Assembly (NCBI RefSeq): GCF_017254915.1
Contig: NZ_JAFKCT010000013.1
Coordinates: forward strand, 1-64,000
DNA: 64,000 nucleotides
Source: Algoriphagus oliviformis
Lineage (GTDB): Bacteria; Bacteroidota; Bacteroidia; Cytophagales; Cyclobacteriaceae
Direction: 5' to 3'
The number at the start of each line of letters is the position of its first letter. The first letter of the stretch is position 1. This document shows, piece after piece, positions 26,403 to 35,200 of the stretch. The translations under genes were made by a program, and so were the position numbers. Below the pieces are notes generated by a model. That model was not told the origin of the DNA, ran no database searches, and saw only the letters and a program-made list of their open reading frames with translations.

Positions 26403-27532
26403 TTAAATAACTTAAAAAGTTTTTTGTTGATAAAGTCTTTTGCAATGTGCGGCGATCCGAAACTTAATCTAAGCGAATTCTCGCCTTCTTTATCTCCTAA
26501 CCCCATCGCCTTCAAAACATGCGAAGGCTGAACAAGTGCGGAATTACAAGCTGATCCTTGCGCTACTGCGATTTTGTTTCTGTTCCGAAGGATAAAGGAT
26601 TCTGCTTCTTCATTTAGTAATTGGAAGTTACTGAAGTGGGGAAGTCTGGGAGCATTCTTTCCGTTGACTTTGATTTTTCTAGCTTTTTCCATTTCGGTTT
26701 CAAAGTCATCCCGTAGCTTCCTTAAGCGGGTACTTACCTCTTCCATTTCCTCCAAACACAGCTGGGTCGCTTTGGCCAAGCCTAGGATTCCGGGAACATT
26801 GAGTGTCCCTGATCGTAGCCCAAACTCATGACCACCTCCATGGATTTGTGGGGTAAGCTGTATTCCTTTTTTAACATAAAGTCCTCCAATTCCTTTAGGG
26901 CCATAGATTTTGTGCGCACTGAAGCAAAGCATATCTACAGATTGATCCAATACATTCAAAGGGATTTTGCCATAGGCTTGGGTTGCATCAGTAAAGAACA
27001 TAACTCCTTTGGATTTGCATATTTCTCCAATGCTCTTGATATCCTGCAGGACTCCCGTTTCATTATTCGCGGCCATGACGCTGACCAAGAGGGTGTCTTT
27101 TCGAATGCTTGAATTCAGTTCATCTAGGTCAACTAGGCCTTCGGAATCGACGGGGAGATAGGTGACTTCTGCTCCGACCTCTTCCAAATAGCCACAGGTG
27201 TCCAAGACGGCCTTGTGTTCCGTCTGCACAGTGATAATATGTGGTTTGGATTGCCCAAAGGCAAAGTAGGCGCCTTTAAGTGCCAGGTTGATAGCCTCTG
27301 TTGCCCCGGATGTAAAATGGATCTCGTCGGCTTGGGCGTTGATCGCGTCAGCGATGGTTTGGCGTGATTCCTTCACTGCTCTTGCGGCACGCTCTCCGAA
27401 GATATGGGTTGTGCTTGCCGCGTTTCCATAATCCTCCAAGAAATAGGGAGTCATTGCGTCGAAGACTCTGGAATCTAGGGGAGTGGTGGAGGCATTGTCT
27501 AGGTAAAGCGGTAAGTCAACTGATTTTGGCAT
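26399..27532 (-). CDS. sspA: Cysteine desulfurase, probable SspA/DndA sulfur donor
   Basis: A 377-aa class V aminotransferase-fold enzyme. The PLP lysine is Lys208 in SAHKIYGPKG and the persulfide cysteine is Cys329 in AVAQGSACNSALVQPSHVL, with the TEHKAVL and ATQAYGK motifs also present. It mobilises sulfur from cysteine as a protein-bound persulfide. It is convergent with the PIN-like gene (4-bp overlap at the stops) and belongs to the island rather than to an isc/suf operon, since no scaffold gene is nearby. It therefore most likely feeds the SspD-like enzyme. A general housekeeping role cannot be excluded. Confidence 0.85.
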   Translation of the reverse strand: MPKSVDLPLYLDNASTTPLDSRVFDAMTPYFLEDYGNAASTTHIFGERAARAVKESRQTIADAINAQADEIHFTSGATEAINLALKGAYFAFGQSKPHIITVQTEHKAVLDTCGYLEEVGAEVTYLPVDSEGLVDLDELNSSIRKDTLLVSVMAANNETGVLQDIKSIGEICKSKGVMFFTDATQAYGKIPLNVLDQSVDMLCFSAHKIYGPKGIGGLYVKKGIQLTPQIHGGGHEFGLRSGTLNVPGILGLAKATQLCLEEMEEVSTRLRKLRDDFETEMEKARKIKVNGKNAPRLPHFSNFQLLNEEAESFILRNRNKIAVAQGSACNSALVQPSHVLKAMGLGDKEGENSLRLSFGSPHIAKDFINKKLFKLFN

Positions 27533-27867
27533 CCGGAAATTGGAGTAATTTTGGCTGAAACGAATAAGCCGAAATCACTAATCGAATACACGATTTTCGT
27601 GTACTTTGGCATTCGGCATGCAAATTATTCTCAGCCAAATTTGCTAAAAATTTGCGTCAAATAGGCCGAAATGTGCCTTCATTTGCCAAAAATGATAGAA
27701 GTCTATCACTTGGCTTTAGTGTGTTGGAATATGCGAAAATTGAATGTGTGGCAGGGGGGCTAGCGTCTTCCTCGTTCAAATGTCTAATTTTGGCTTCGGT
27801 GTCCCAATCCTCCCGAACTAATTCAACGTTTTGTTAATCGATATAAATCGTCACAATCGTTACAGGG
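27533..27867. other. Intergenic region between the ART-like gene and sspA
   Basis: About 335 bp without a convincing gene. It contains the 27587-27603 inverted repeat and AT-rich, self-similar tracts (AAATTTGCTAAAAATTTGC near 27639). It is presumably the promoter of the desulfurase gene and the 3' end of the ART-like gene. Confidence 0.5.
27587..27603. promoter_or_regulatory. Inverted repeat upstream of the cysteine desulfurase gene
   Basis: TACACGA, a three-base spacer, then TCGTGTA: a perfect 7-bp inverted repeat about 55 bp upstream of the desulfurase start, in an AT-rich intergenic region. It suits a dimeric operator. The binding protein is unknown. Confidence 0.4.
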
Positions 27868-28518
27868 CTAAAGGCCATCCTGCTTTTGAGGGAATATTAC
27901 TTCCTCCCTGGGAATGAAAAATCCCTTGATACAATTTGGATTCCGTACACAAACCTGAATATGGCTTTTCTCGAAAAGTCCGGCTCCCTCGAAAGCAGGG
28001 CCACCTTCGGTAAATACGCCTCTGGTAGTATCAAAATTTCGAATGGAACTATTTCCATCTTTTTCAGTTTCCTTTTTCCAGTTTTCGAAAATTTGCTGGT
28101 GCATATGTTCAATGACCGCACAATCCAGATTTCTCAAAAGCATATCCCTATTGGGATCACTTGGGACATCTTTATTTTTCGGAAGGTCATCTCCTAAAAT
28201 TTCAGAACGATCCTTTAAGGAGGTATAATAATATTGGATTAACTGAATGTACTTGGAGTCCAGAAAATCACAGCAATAGCCTAAGTGGATGACTGCACCA
28301 AGGACTGAAGGTTTTTTTATGCTGCCATTTCGTCTTTTCTCTTCAGCCCAAAGCAGAGCTCTGGTATAATTGTTTTCCCAGAAATACATGCCGTGCCCGA
28401 GCCAGTCATACGGCTTCGTAGAGAATATCAGTTCATTGGGACTTGATAAAAGTTTGTTTCTTGTTGTTTCCTCACACCCATGAAATCCGATGATAAAATT
28501 AGGTCTTACATCATACAT
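27868..28518 (-). CDS. ADP-ribosyltransferase-like (DUF3990-type) putative toxin
   Basis: A 216-aa protein with an ART-fold pattern: GFHGCE at residues 11-16 (the His/Gly pair that holds NAD), then YDWLGHGMYFWENN around 37-50, matching the DFGxGFYxT-type motif of DUF3990 proteins, and A..WAEEKR immediately after. A late segment with TTRGVFTEGGPAFEGAG may hold the remaining active-site loop. It starts at the ATG at 28518, 29 bp downstream of a 58-aa gene on the same strand, in the usual antitoxin-then-toxin order. If active it would transfer ADP-ribose from NAD to a cellular target. The toxin role is inference from fold and context. Confidence 0.68.
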   Translation of the reverse strand: MYDVRPNFIIGFHGCEETTRNKLLSSPNELIFSTKPYDWLGHGMYFWENNYTRALLWAEEKRRNGSIKKPSVLGAVIHLGYCCDFLDSKYIQLIQYYYTSLKDRSEILGDDLPKNKDVPSDPNRDMLLRNLDCAVIEHMHQQIFENWKKETEKDGNSSIRNFDTTRGVFTEGGPAFEGAGLFEKSHIQVCVRNPNCIKGFFIPREEVIFPQKQDGL

Positions 28519-28547
28519 CAAAAAAAATGATTACATCAAGAATTGCC

Positions 28548-28724
28548 CTATTTCCGCTTTGAGTGAGCCTTTAATGCAGGGTAGTTTTTAGTGAATTCCC
28601 CTTTTTTCGTAACAATCCCCGCCCGATTCAAGGAAGCTATCGCTTCTTTTTTGGACATGGTCTTTGCCGCCTCGATGCTTTCCTTGGCAATCTCCATCAA
28701 TTTTGCAAAATCCTTATCACTCAT
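28548..28724 (-). CDS. 58-aa putative antitoxin of the ART-like gene
   Basis: A small basic protein of 58 aa, beginning MSDKDFAKLMEIAKES. It forms one predicted amphipathic helix (5-24), a second short helix (EAIASLNRAG) and a TKKGEFTKNYPALK tail, as in small proteins encoded just upstream of ART-like toxins in many bacteria. Its ATG is preceded by a GGAGGT at about 28729-28734, unusually close to a Shine-Dalgarno sequence for this phylum. The ART-like gene follows after 29 bp. Codon use is ordinary, and the length and pairing support a real gene. Confidence 0.65.
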   Translation of the reverse strand: MSDKDFAKLMEIAKESIEAAKTMSKKEAIASLNRAGIVTKKGEFTKNYPALKAHSKRK

Positions 28725-28910
28725 TTTTACCTCCTTTTCTATTGCAATTCAATCTAGCAAAAACTGGTTCAATTTTTACGATTTACGGCTAATATTCCAA
28801 GCGACCCATTCGTTGCATCAAATATTCCTACTCAGGCACTACCCAACCCTATACACATACACCGTCCCTTCCCACTCGCATCTTTCCTCGCCAAAACTTT
28901 TTTTGCCAGC

Positions 28911-29091
28911 CTATATCCCCTCCGGCACCTCCATCCCCCCAAAAAACTTCGCCACCGTCATTTCACGATAGCATAGGATAATCCAGACAAGTGTAGAGAC
29001 CTGCAAATCTGATTTGCCATTCTCGTATTTGACGTACTGGCTGCGATTGATCCCTTTGTAAAAAGCAAAGACTTCGTGATTTATGTATTCT
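28911..29091 (-). pseudogene. Truncated XRE-type helix-turn-helix gene
   Basis: Reading the minus strand gives EVFAFYKGINRSQYVKYENG followed by KSDLQVSTLVWIILCYREMTVAKFF, the second half of a Cro/C1-type HTH (recognition helix INRSQYVKYENGKS). The first helix and any start codon are missing, and the frame is continuous with the upstream 70-aa HTH gene through that gene's TGA stop at 29097-29099. It is either a remnant of a deleted regulator or the tail of a gene truncated when the upstream regulator arrived. Confidence 0.55.
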
Positions 29092-29096
29092 CCCCC

Positions 29097-29309
29097 TCAC
29101 TTCAAATCCTGGCACACATACTCCAGCAGCTTGCACGGATCCTCGTCTATTGCCTTGGCGATCAGGTAAAGCTCCGCAGCGGTGAGTTTGGTGGCTGGGT
29201 TATTAGTAAGCTGTCCAATTCTTGAATCGCTTAGTCCAGTTTTCCTGGCTACTTCAGCTTTATTGATTGATCGACGATTGAAAACTTCTCCGAGTCTGGT
29301 CATTTCCAT
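29097..29309 (-). CDS. Small helix-turn-helix regulator (XRE-like)
   Basis: A 70-aa protein made almost entirely of one HTH: NKAEVARKTGLSDSRIGQL at about 17-35, with TKLTAAELYLIAKAIDEDP as the following helices. It is divergent from the 67-aa gene at 29413. The 100-bp gap carries a 7-bp-arm inverted repeat and related CTACAT half-sites, so it probably represses both genes. The truncated XRE frame starts right after its stop. Confidence 0.75.
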   Translation of the reverse strand: MEMTRLGEVFNRRSINKAEVARKTGLSDSRIGQLTNNPATKLTAAELYLIAKAIDEDPCKLLEYVCQDLK

Positions 29310-29375
29310 TTTTTCTATACTCTAAGGTATAAATTCTACAGATAATTGTTAAAAATCTTCATGTCTTTGTTTTGA

Positions 29376-29394
29376 TATGTAGAAAATCTACATA
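29376..29394. promoter_or_regulatory. Operator-like palindrome between divergent small genes
   Basis: TATGTAG, a five-base AAAAT spacer, then CTACATA is a perfect inverted repeat. Another half-site AATCTACAT overlaps the ATG of the 67-aa gene (29407-29415), and TTCTACAG occurs near 29333. The spacing suits binding by the adjacent HTH protein. Confidence 0.5.
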
Positions 29395-29412
29395 TATTTA
29401 CCTAAAATCTAC

Positions 29413-29616
29413 ATGAAAGAAGAGCGAAACAGAGGAGATACACAGGAATCTGTAAAATCAATCCTGATCCCACGAGACCAAGCCTTTCGGTTTAGGGATT
29501 CCTTATTGAGGATTCTGCAGCTGGTTGAACTTGAGGAAAGCGATAGGGTACAGCAGGAAGACATAAAGAATGTCTTTCAGCTGTTGGAATGCATTATTGA
29601 AAACGAAAAGAAATGA
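29413..29616 (+). CDS. Hypothetical 67-aa protein divergent from the HTH gene
   Basis: A small highly charged helical protein. The first 20 residues are polar and likely flexible; residues 23-65 form two amphipathic helices (AFRFRDSLLRILQLVELEE and DIKNVFQLLECIIE). No family is recognised. The half-site CTACAT overlaps its start codon, so the HTH protein probably controls it. Its stop overlaps an ATG (ATGA at 29613-29616). Confidence 0.55.
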   Translation: MKEERNRGDTQESVKSILIPRDQAFRFRDSLLRILQLVELEESDRVQQEDIKNVFQLLECIIENEKK

Positions 29617-29792
29617 ATCAATCCAGTCCAAGAATACTGAGTATGCTTGCAGAGGGAGATCACTCCAAGAAGGGGAGTGGCTGGACTGGATCGCTTGCCC
29701 CTTGGGCAAGGATGGAAAATTTTTGCTTGGCTTGTCGGGGTGCTTTCGATTTTGATCGCCTCTATCCCCTGAAGCCCAAGAATCCGATCTGA
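29613..29792 (+). CDS. Possible 59-aa protein overlapping the 67-aa gene
   Basis: An ATG overlaps the preceding stop (ATGA) and opens a 59-codon frame with a CLACRGAF segment. The overlap suggests translational coupling, but length and composition give little else. It may be chance. Confidence 0.25.
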   Translation: MNQSSPRILSMLAEGDHSKKGSGWTGSLAPWARMENFCLACRGAFDFDRLYPLKPKNPI

Positions 29793-30307
29793 TCGCCAGA
29801 TTCGAACTTAACACTTTTTCTCCCCGATTGCTCCCGTGCGGACCTTGTACACTCCGACGGGACTACCTCTACTAATCCGGGAGTGACGAAAGCGGCTGTC
29901 GACTGTGGTCCGTCGACTGTCGACCAATGATAAGCTCTTTCCACTGCAGAGGAATCTTCGCTTATCGCAAATTCACTTATTTCTTAACCTGAAGCCCTGT
30001 GGTGAGCTTGTCGAACCATGGCCGTTTGGAGGCAGGGTGGGAGGACTATGTCTTGGCTATTCGTCATTGCGCCTGGCCGCTGTGGCGGGAGGATAGAAAC
30101 TCGACGATCGGAGAGGGTCTATCCGCGGCAATCTCCTCAAAGGGAGCAGTATTCTTAAGAATGGGACTGCCGCGTCGCCCTCACCGGCTTCTCGCACCTG
30201 TCCCGAGGGATTTCGGGAGTGACGTGCTCCGCTGTGGACCGTTGACTACATCGGACATCGGACATCGGTCATCTATCATCCAGCTTCAAAAACAACCATT
30301 AAAGCAT
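29793..30307. repeat. Repeat-containing region upstream of the TlpA-SusCD cassette
   Basis: No gene is seen. It includes GTCGACTGTGGTCCGTCGACTGTCGACC (29897-29924), the widespread GGTGAGCTTGTCGAACCATGG element (29999-30020) and GGACATCGGACATCGGTCATC (30253-30273). The same families recur at 45-46 kb. The cassette promoter should lie here. Confidence 0.6.
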
Positions 30308-32233
30308 ATGAAAAAAACACTACTCATTTGCTTACTGGGATACCTATGTCTTCCCATAAGCACTGCCACAGCAAAAGTTGCTGATCCACCCGGGGCCGAT
30401 CTTCTTCATAGGTTCAGCGGCCCCAGCGTCTCCCCACATTCAGGAGATACCCATCGGGGCGGAGATTTCCGTCCCGATACTTTCCTCCGAAGTACACCAC
30501 ATGAAATCGACGGCGGTCCGTGGTCGGTGAATCCAAGCTCACCGAGCTCCTGCCCAGAGGTCACCGAACCGGTCGAGGTGTCGAATCCGTGGACTGTGGA
30601 TCGTGGACAATTTAAAGAGACTACCACGTCGGCCCAAAAGCCTCCTCGCAGTGACGTGCACGAAACGGCTTTGGACTGTGGTCTATGGACCGTTGGCTCT
30701 CAACATAGGGAATTTAGTTTGATTGATACGACGGATTCCGCGGGGCAGGGGGGAGCGCTCTACATTGAAGTGTCCAACGAAATGGCATCCGACTCGCTCA
30801 GCCTCCGCTTTTGGGACCACTTGGTCAGCGGGCGGATGAACGTCACCCCAGGAGTAGCGGCCAAGGCAGCCGGTACCGAAGGTAATATGTTTGAAGGCAG
30901 CCGGAATTTCCGGGTCTTCGAGGCAGCTTTTCCCCCAGTCGCAAGGCGTGGTTTTTTTGACCTGAGTATGGGCGGGAGCAGGTTGGTTCGACAGTGGATA
31001 TACCTCCCGGGGGACAGCCTCAGGTTGCGTGTAGACCACAGCTCCGGCACTTTTCTCTTCGGCGGCCCCGATGCGGCGTTTTACAGACTGCAAGATGAGG
31101 TAGACCGGATTTTCAAAGAAGAGCGGTTCAACACGGATCCCGTCCTGTTTTCCGCAGACCGGGAATTCTACCGGTCTGATTCGATTACCGAAAGCCTTTG
31201 GAACAGATCTCGCACCCGTCCTGAGAACCTCTATGTGCGGATGCAGCTGATCGGGGATGCGGAAGAGGCTTGGACGGAGACACTTCGATACATTTCCTCC
31301 CACGGCTTGGACCATCCCGCCTTCACCATCCTACACCGGCATCGTGATGTGCTGCCAGCCCCACGCCTAGCGCTCGTCGAAGCAGCGATAAAGGGTCAAA
31401 TCCTTTACAACGGCATCCAAAAGTCCGAACTCGCCTGGCATGCGATCAAGCAGGATCCCGCCAAGCTGGCCAAGCTCCGGGATTGGGTGGATACCTTTGG
31501 TCTGGCCACCCAGGAGATTTCCCACCCGCTCTTGGCTCAGGGTTTTTACCATTTTGCCCTGATGGAATCCCATGCCCGGCAGATTCCCATCGAGCAGGTC
31601 TATGCTCCTCTTCCCAACCCGCTGAGAGAAGAGGTGATCGCCTTCTACATCTTGGACAATTTCAATCGCATGGAAGACCGCCTGCCGGAAGTCATCGCCC
31701 AAAACCTGCCCCTGGTTGAATCCGATTGGATCAAACGGAGGTTTTACGGTCTCCTGGCCAATGCAGCTGGCACCTTCTCGGCCGAAGGGATCTACTTGCC
31801 GGATGGAAGCAAGCTGGACCCGGCCTCGCTCCAGGGGAAGACGGTGTTGATCCATTATTGGATCTCGGGATGCGTGTTTTGTGTCGAGGAGCACCGGCGT
31901 TTGATGGCCGGACTCAGTGAGCGGTATAGCGATAGTGATCAGATACTCATACTGACCGTCAATGGGGATGCCAACGCTGAAAACTGGAGGAGAAGTCTTG
32001 CCTCCGGTAAATATGCCTCAGAAAGCTCCCTCAACGCCTGGGTGCCTCGGGGCACGGGCGTCCTCAAGACCTATTCGATCAATTCCTACCCCCAAAAAAT
32101 GATCGTCTCCAAAGAAGGCAAGATCCTGCTGCAATCCATCCTGCTCATGGAGCCGGAAGACCTGATCCGACGCCTGGAGCAGGATGCCGATCCCATGACC
32201 TTTTTATCGCCCACGAAACCCACCCAGCCATGA
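30308..32233 (+). CDS. TlpA-like thioredoxin-domain protein with repeat-derived insert
   Basis: About 641 aa starting MKKTLLICLLGYLCLPIS, a Sec signal peptide. The C-terminal 150 residues are a TlpA/thioredoxin domain with Cys522-x-x-Cys525 (ISGCVFCVEEH) and the cis-Pro loop NSYPQKM. A beta-rich and helical middle is typical of Bacteroidota TlpA proteins encoded with SusCD. Residues about 27-136 (30386-30715) are low-complexity and translated from repeats of the GGACTGTGGACCG/GAGGTGTCGAA kind found between genes elsewhere in the window. This stretch seems an in-frame repeat invasion. It overlaps susC by 4 bp (ATGA) and is probably periplasmic, acting in thiol-disulfide exchange. Confidence 0.8.
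   Translation: MKKTLLICLLGYLCLPISTATAKVADPPGADLLHRFSGPSVSPHSGDTHRGGDFRPDTFLRSTPHEIDGGPWSVNPSSPSSCPEVTEPVEVSNPWTVDRGQFKETTTSAQKPPRSDVHETALDCGLWTVGSQHREFSLIDTTDSAGQGGALYIEVSNEMASDSLSLRFWDHLVSGRMNVTPGVAAKAAGTEGNMFEGSRNFRVFEAAFPPVARRGFFDLSMGGSRLVRQWIYLPGDSLRLRVDHSSGTFLFGGPDAAFYRLQDEVDRIFKEERFNTDPVLFSADREFYRSDSITESLWNRSRTRPENLYVRMQLIGDAEEAWTETLRYISSHGLDHPAFTILHRHRDVLPAPRLALVEAAIKGQILYNGIQKSELAWHAIKQDPAKLAKLRDWVDTFGLATQEISHPLLAQGFYHFALMESHARQIPIEQVYAPLPNPLREEVIAFYILDNFNRMEDRLPEVIAQNLPLVESDWIKRRFYGLLANAAGTFSAEGIYLPDGSKLDPASLQGKTVLIHYWISGCVFCVEEHRRLMAGLSERYSDSDQILILTVNGDANAENWRRSLASGKYASESSLNAWVPRGTGVLKTYSINSYPQKMIVSKEGKILLQSILLMEPEDLIRRLEQDADPMTFLSPTKPTQP
30386..30715 (+). repeat. Intergenic-type repeats inside the TlpA gene
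   Basis: The segment contains variants such as GGTCCGTGGTCGGTGAATCC, GAACCGGTCGAGGTGTCGAA, CGTGGACTGTGGATCGTGGAC and GGACTGTGGTCTATGGACCGTTGG. These resemble the repeat at 29897-29924. No stop codon interrupts the TlpA reading frame. Confidence 0.55.
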
Positions 32234-35200
32234 ATAGATTTCTTGTTTGCCTGTTGATTGTATTTTCCCTGAGCCTGTCGGCACGGTCCCAGAGCGTGGA
32301 GCTCAAAGGGCTGGTATGGGATGAAAGCGGCTTGCCTCTGCCGGGGGCCTTTGTCCGGCTCTTGGACACCGAGTACACGGCGATCTGCGACGAAACGGGA
32401 AGTTTCTCCCTCGATGTCCCTGTCGGCAGGTACAGAATGTCCGTTTCCTACATCGGGATGGAAACCCACGAGCAGGAGCTCGAGATTCCCGTGGCCGAGC
32501 CCTTGGAAATCCGTTTGCTTGCCCAGTCGATTGACCTATCGGCGGTGGACGTGGTTTCCACCGGGTACCAGCAGATACCCAAGGAACGTGCGACGGGTTC
32601 TTTCGCCCATCTCGACCGGGAGCTCGTCCAGCGCAGGGTAGGGGCAAACGTGCTGGACCGCCTGGAGGACGTGACTTCCGGCCTCCTGTTCAACCACGGT
32701 CCCCAGGCGGCCAATGATCCCATCACCATCCGGGGACGGAGCACCATCTTCTCCGATACCCAGCCTCTAATCATTGTGGACAACTTCCCCTATGACGGTC
32801 CCATGGAAAACATCAACCCCAACGACGTGGCCAGTATCACCGTCCTCAAAGATGCCGCCGCATCCTCCATCTGGGGAGCCCGGGCGGGCAACGGCGTGAT
32901 TGTCATCACTACCTATCGGGGTAGCGAAGACCAAGCCATGCAGGTGAGCCTCAATTCCAACCTGACCGCTACCGAGGCACGGGACTTGTTTTATATGCCT
33001 CAGATGTCCATTCCGGATTTTATAGGGATAGAGCAGCAGCTTTTTGCGAACAATTTCTATCGGGCCTTGGAAAACAACGCCAACAAGCCCAAGCTTTCCC
33101 CGGTAGTGGAGACGCTCATCGCCCAGCGGGACGGGAAGATCACTTCCGTCGAGGCAGAGGCCCGCTTGCAGCAATACCGCGCTTCAGACATACGAAGCGA
33201 TCTCGAAGACCACTACCTCCAGTCCTCCATCAGCCAGCAATATGCCCTGTCGCTCAGGGGAGGAGGGAAGCGGCACGGATATCATCTGTCCTTGGGCTAT
33301 GACCAATCCGCCGCAGACCTGCGGGACAACGGAAAAAGCCGATGGACACTTGCGGGCGGCAACCAATGGTCTTTGCTGCGGGACAAACTGGAGGCCGGGA
33401 TCGACCTCAATTTTGCCCGACAGCGCTCCGACACCCGCACGGTTCTACCCAATGGCTATGCCTATGAGTCCCTGACGGATGCCTCCGGAAATCCGGCCTG
33501 GGTCACCCATACCTACAGCACCCGATACATCGAATCCGTGGAAGGCAAGGGACTGCTGGATTGGCGCTACTTTCCCCTGGACGAGATCGGTAGACTGGAC
33601 TCCAGGAACGAGGCCCACGATTTCAGGATTTCCCCGTCCCTCAGATGGAACATCACCCCGGATCTGGATTTGGGAGTCTATTACCAGTATTGGTCCAATC
33701 TGGCCTCGGGGAGAGACCGAAACAGCCAGGAGCTCTTTTACACCCGTGACCTGATCAACAAGTACAGCCAGACCGAAGATGACGGGAACCTGAGCTATCC
33801 GGTTCCTTTGGGGGACGTGCTGAATGTCAGCGAAAACAAATCCCACTCCCATACCTTCCGCCCCCAGTTGACCTACTCAAAGGATATGGGCGGGATACAT
33901 TTTCTGAATGTGCTGGCTGGAGCGGAAGTCCGCGACCGACAGGGCTTGGGGTATACCGACCGTTTTTACGGATACCGGGATGATATGGGCAGCAGTGTGT
34001 TGGTGGATTGGGTGAGCCGTTTTCCCATGTATTACAATCCTGGTTCCCAAGTAAGCATTCTTTCTGCCCAGTCCCATTCGGGCACTACGGACCGTTTTGT
34101 TTCTTACTATGGAAATGTGGGCTACGACTACCGACACCGGTATTTCCTGACGCTGAGCGCCAGAAAAGACCAGTCCAATATATTCGGGGTGGAAGCCAAT
34201 AAGCGGGGAGTACCGCTTTGGTCAATGGGAGGGGCTTGGATTCTGTCCGAAGAGAGTTTTCTCGACGGTGCCCGTATGCCCTTCCTGAAATTGCGGGCTA
34301 CCTATGGCTACAGCGGCAACGTGGACAAAAGCTTGTCCTCTGACGTGACCGCCCGCTATGTGAACTTTCTCTTTTACGATGTACTGCCCCAGATGCGCGC
34401 TGCGGTGCTGGTGAATCCACCGAATCCAGACCTCCGATGGGAAAAGATCCGTATGGCCAATCTAGCCCTAGACTGGGAAACAGAGAGCGGGTTTTTTGCG
34501 GGTTCTTTGGAATACTACGACAAACAATCCAGCGATTTGCTGGGAGAGTACTCAGTTCCGGCCTCATCGGGGCAAATGAGCTTTACAGGTAATTTTGCCG
34601 AAACCCAGACTAGGGGTGTTGACCTCAATATGAACGTGCGCTGGTTTCGAAAATCCATCCAATGGAGCACCAATCTTTTGTTTAGCCAGCTCCGTGAAAA
34701 AGTGAAGGACTTCGAAAAACTGCCGACGGTTGCCAATCTCCTGGGTACGGCCTTTTCTGCCGCACCGCAGCCGATCGTCGGCAGACCCCTATATGGAATC
34801 TATACCTACGAATGGGCCGGACTCTCTCCGGACAAGGGCAACCCTATGGGATACCTGGATGGCGAAGCCAGCGAAGATTACCTGGCGATCTCCCGGGCAG
34901 CGACCATCGACAACCTGCAATACCACGGCCCAGCCCGGCCCACGGTGTTTGGGGCTTTGCGCAATGATTTATCCTATCGTGGCTTCAGCCTCTCGGTCAA
35001 CGTTTCCTATCGCTTCGGTTACTATTACAAGCGCCGGTCCATCGATTACTTCACCCTGCTCAGGGGGGAGATCGGTCATGGGGATTTTGACCGCAGGTGG
35101 AAGCAGCCCGGAGACGAGGAGTTTACCCAGATCCCATCCCTGCCTCCGACGGCGGACTCCCGCAGAAATGCCTTTTATGCTAACTCGGGGATTTTGGTGG

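Noticed and set aside
27652..27837. 61-codon plus-strand frame upstream of sspA
   Set aside because: It has no motif and lies in an AT-rich intergenic region, so chance is likelier.
29793..29890. Possible tRNA in the GC-mixed stretch
   Set aside because: No cloverleaf arms or GGTTCGAATC-type T-loop could be formed.
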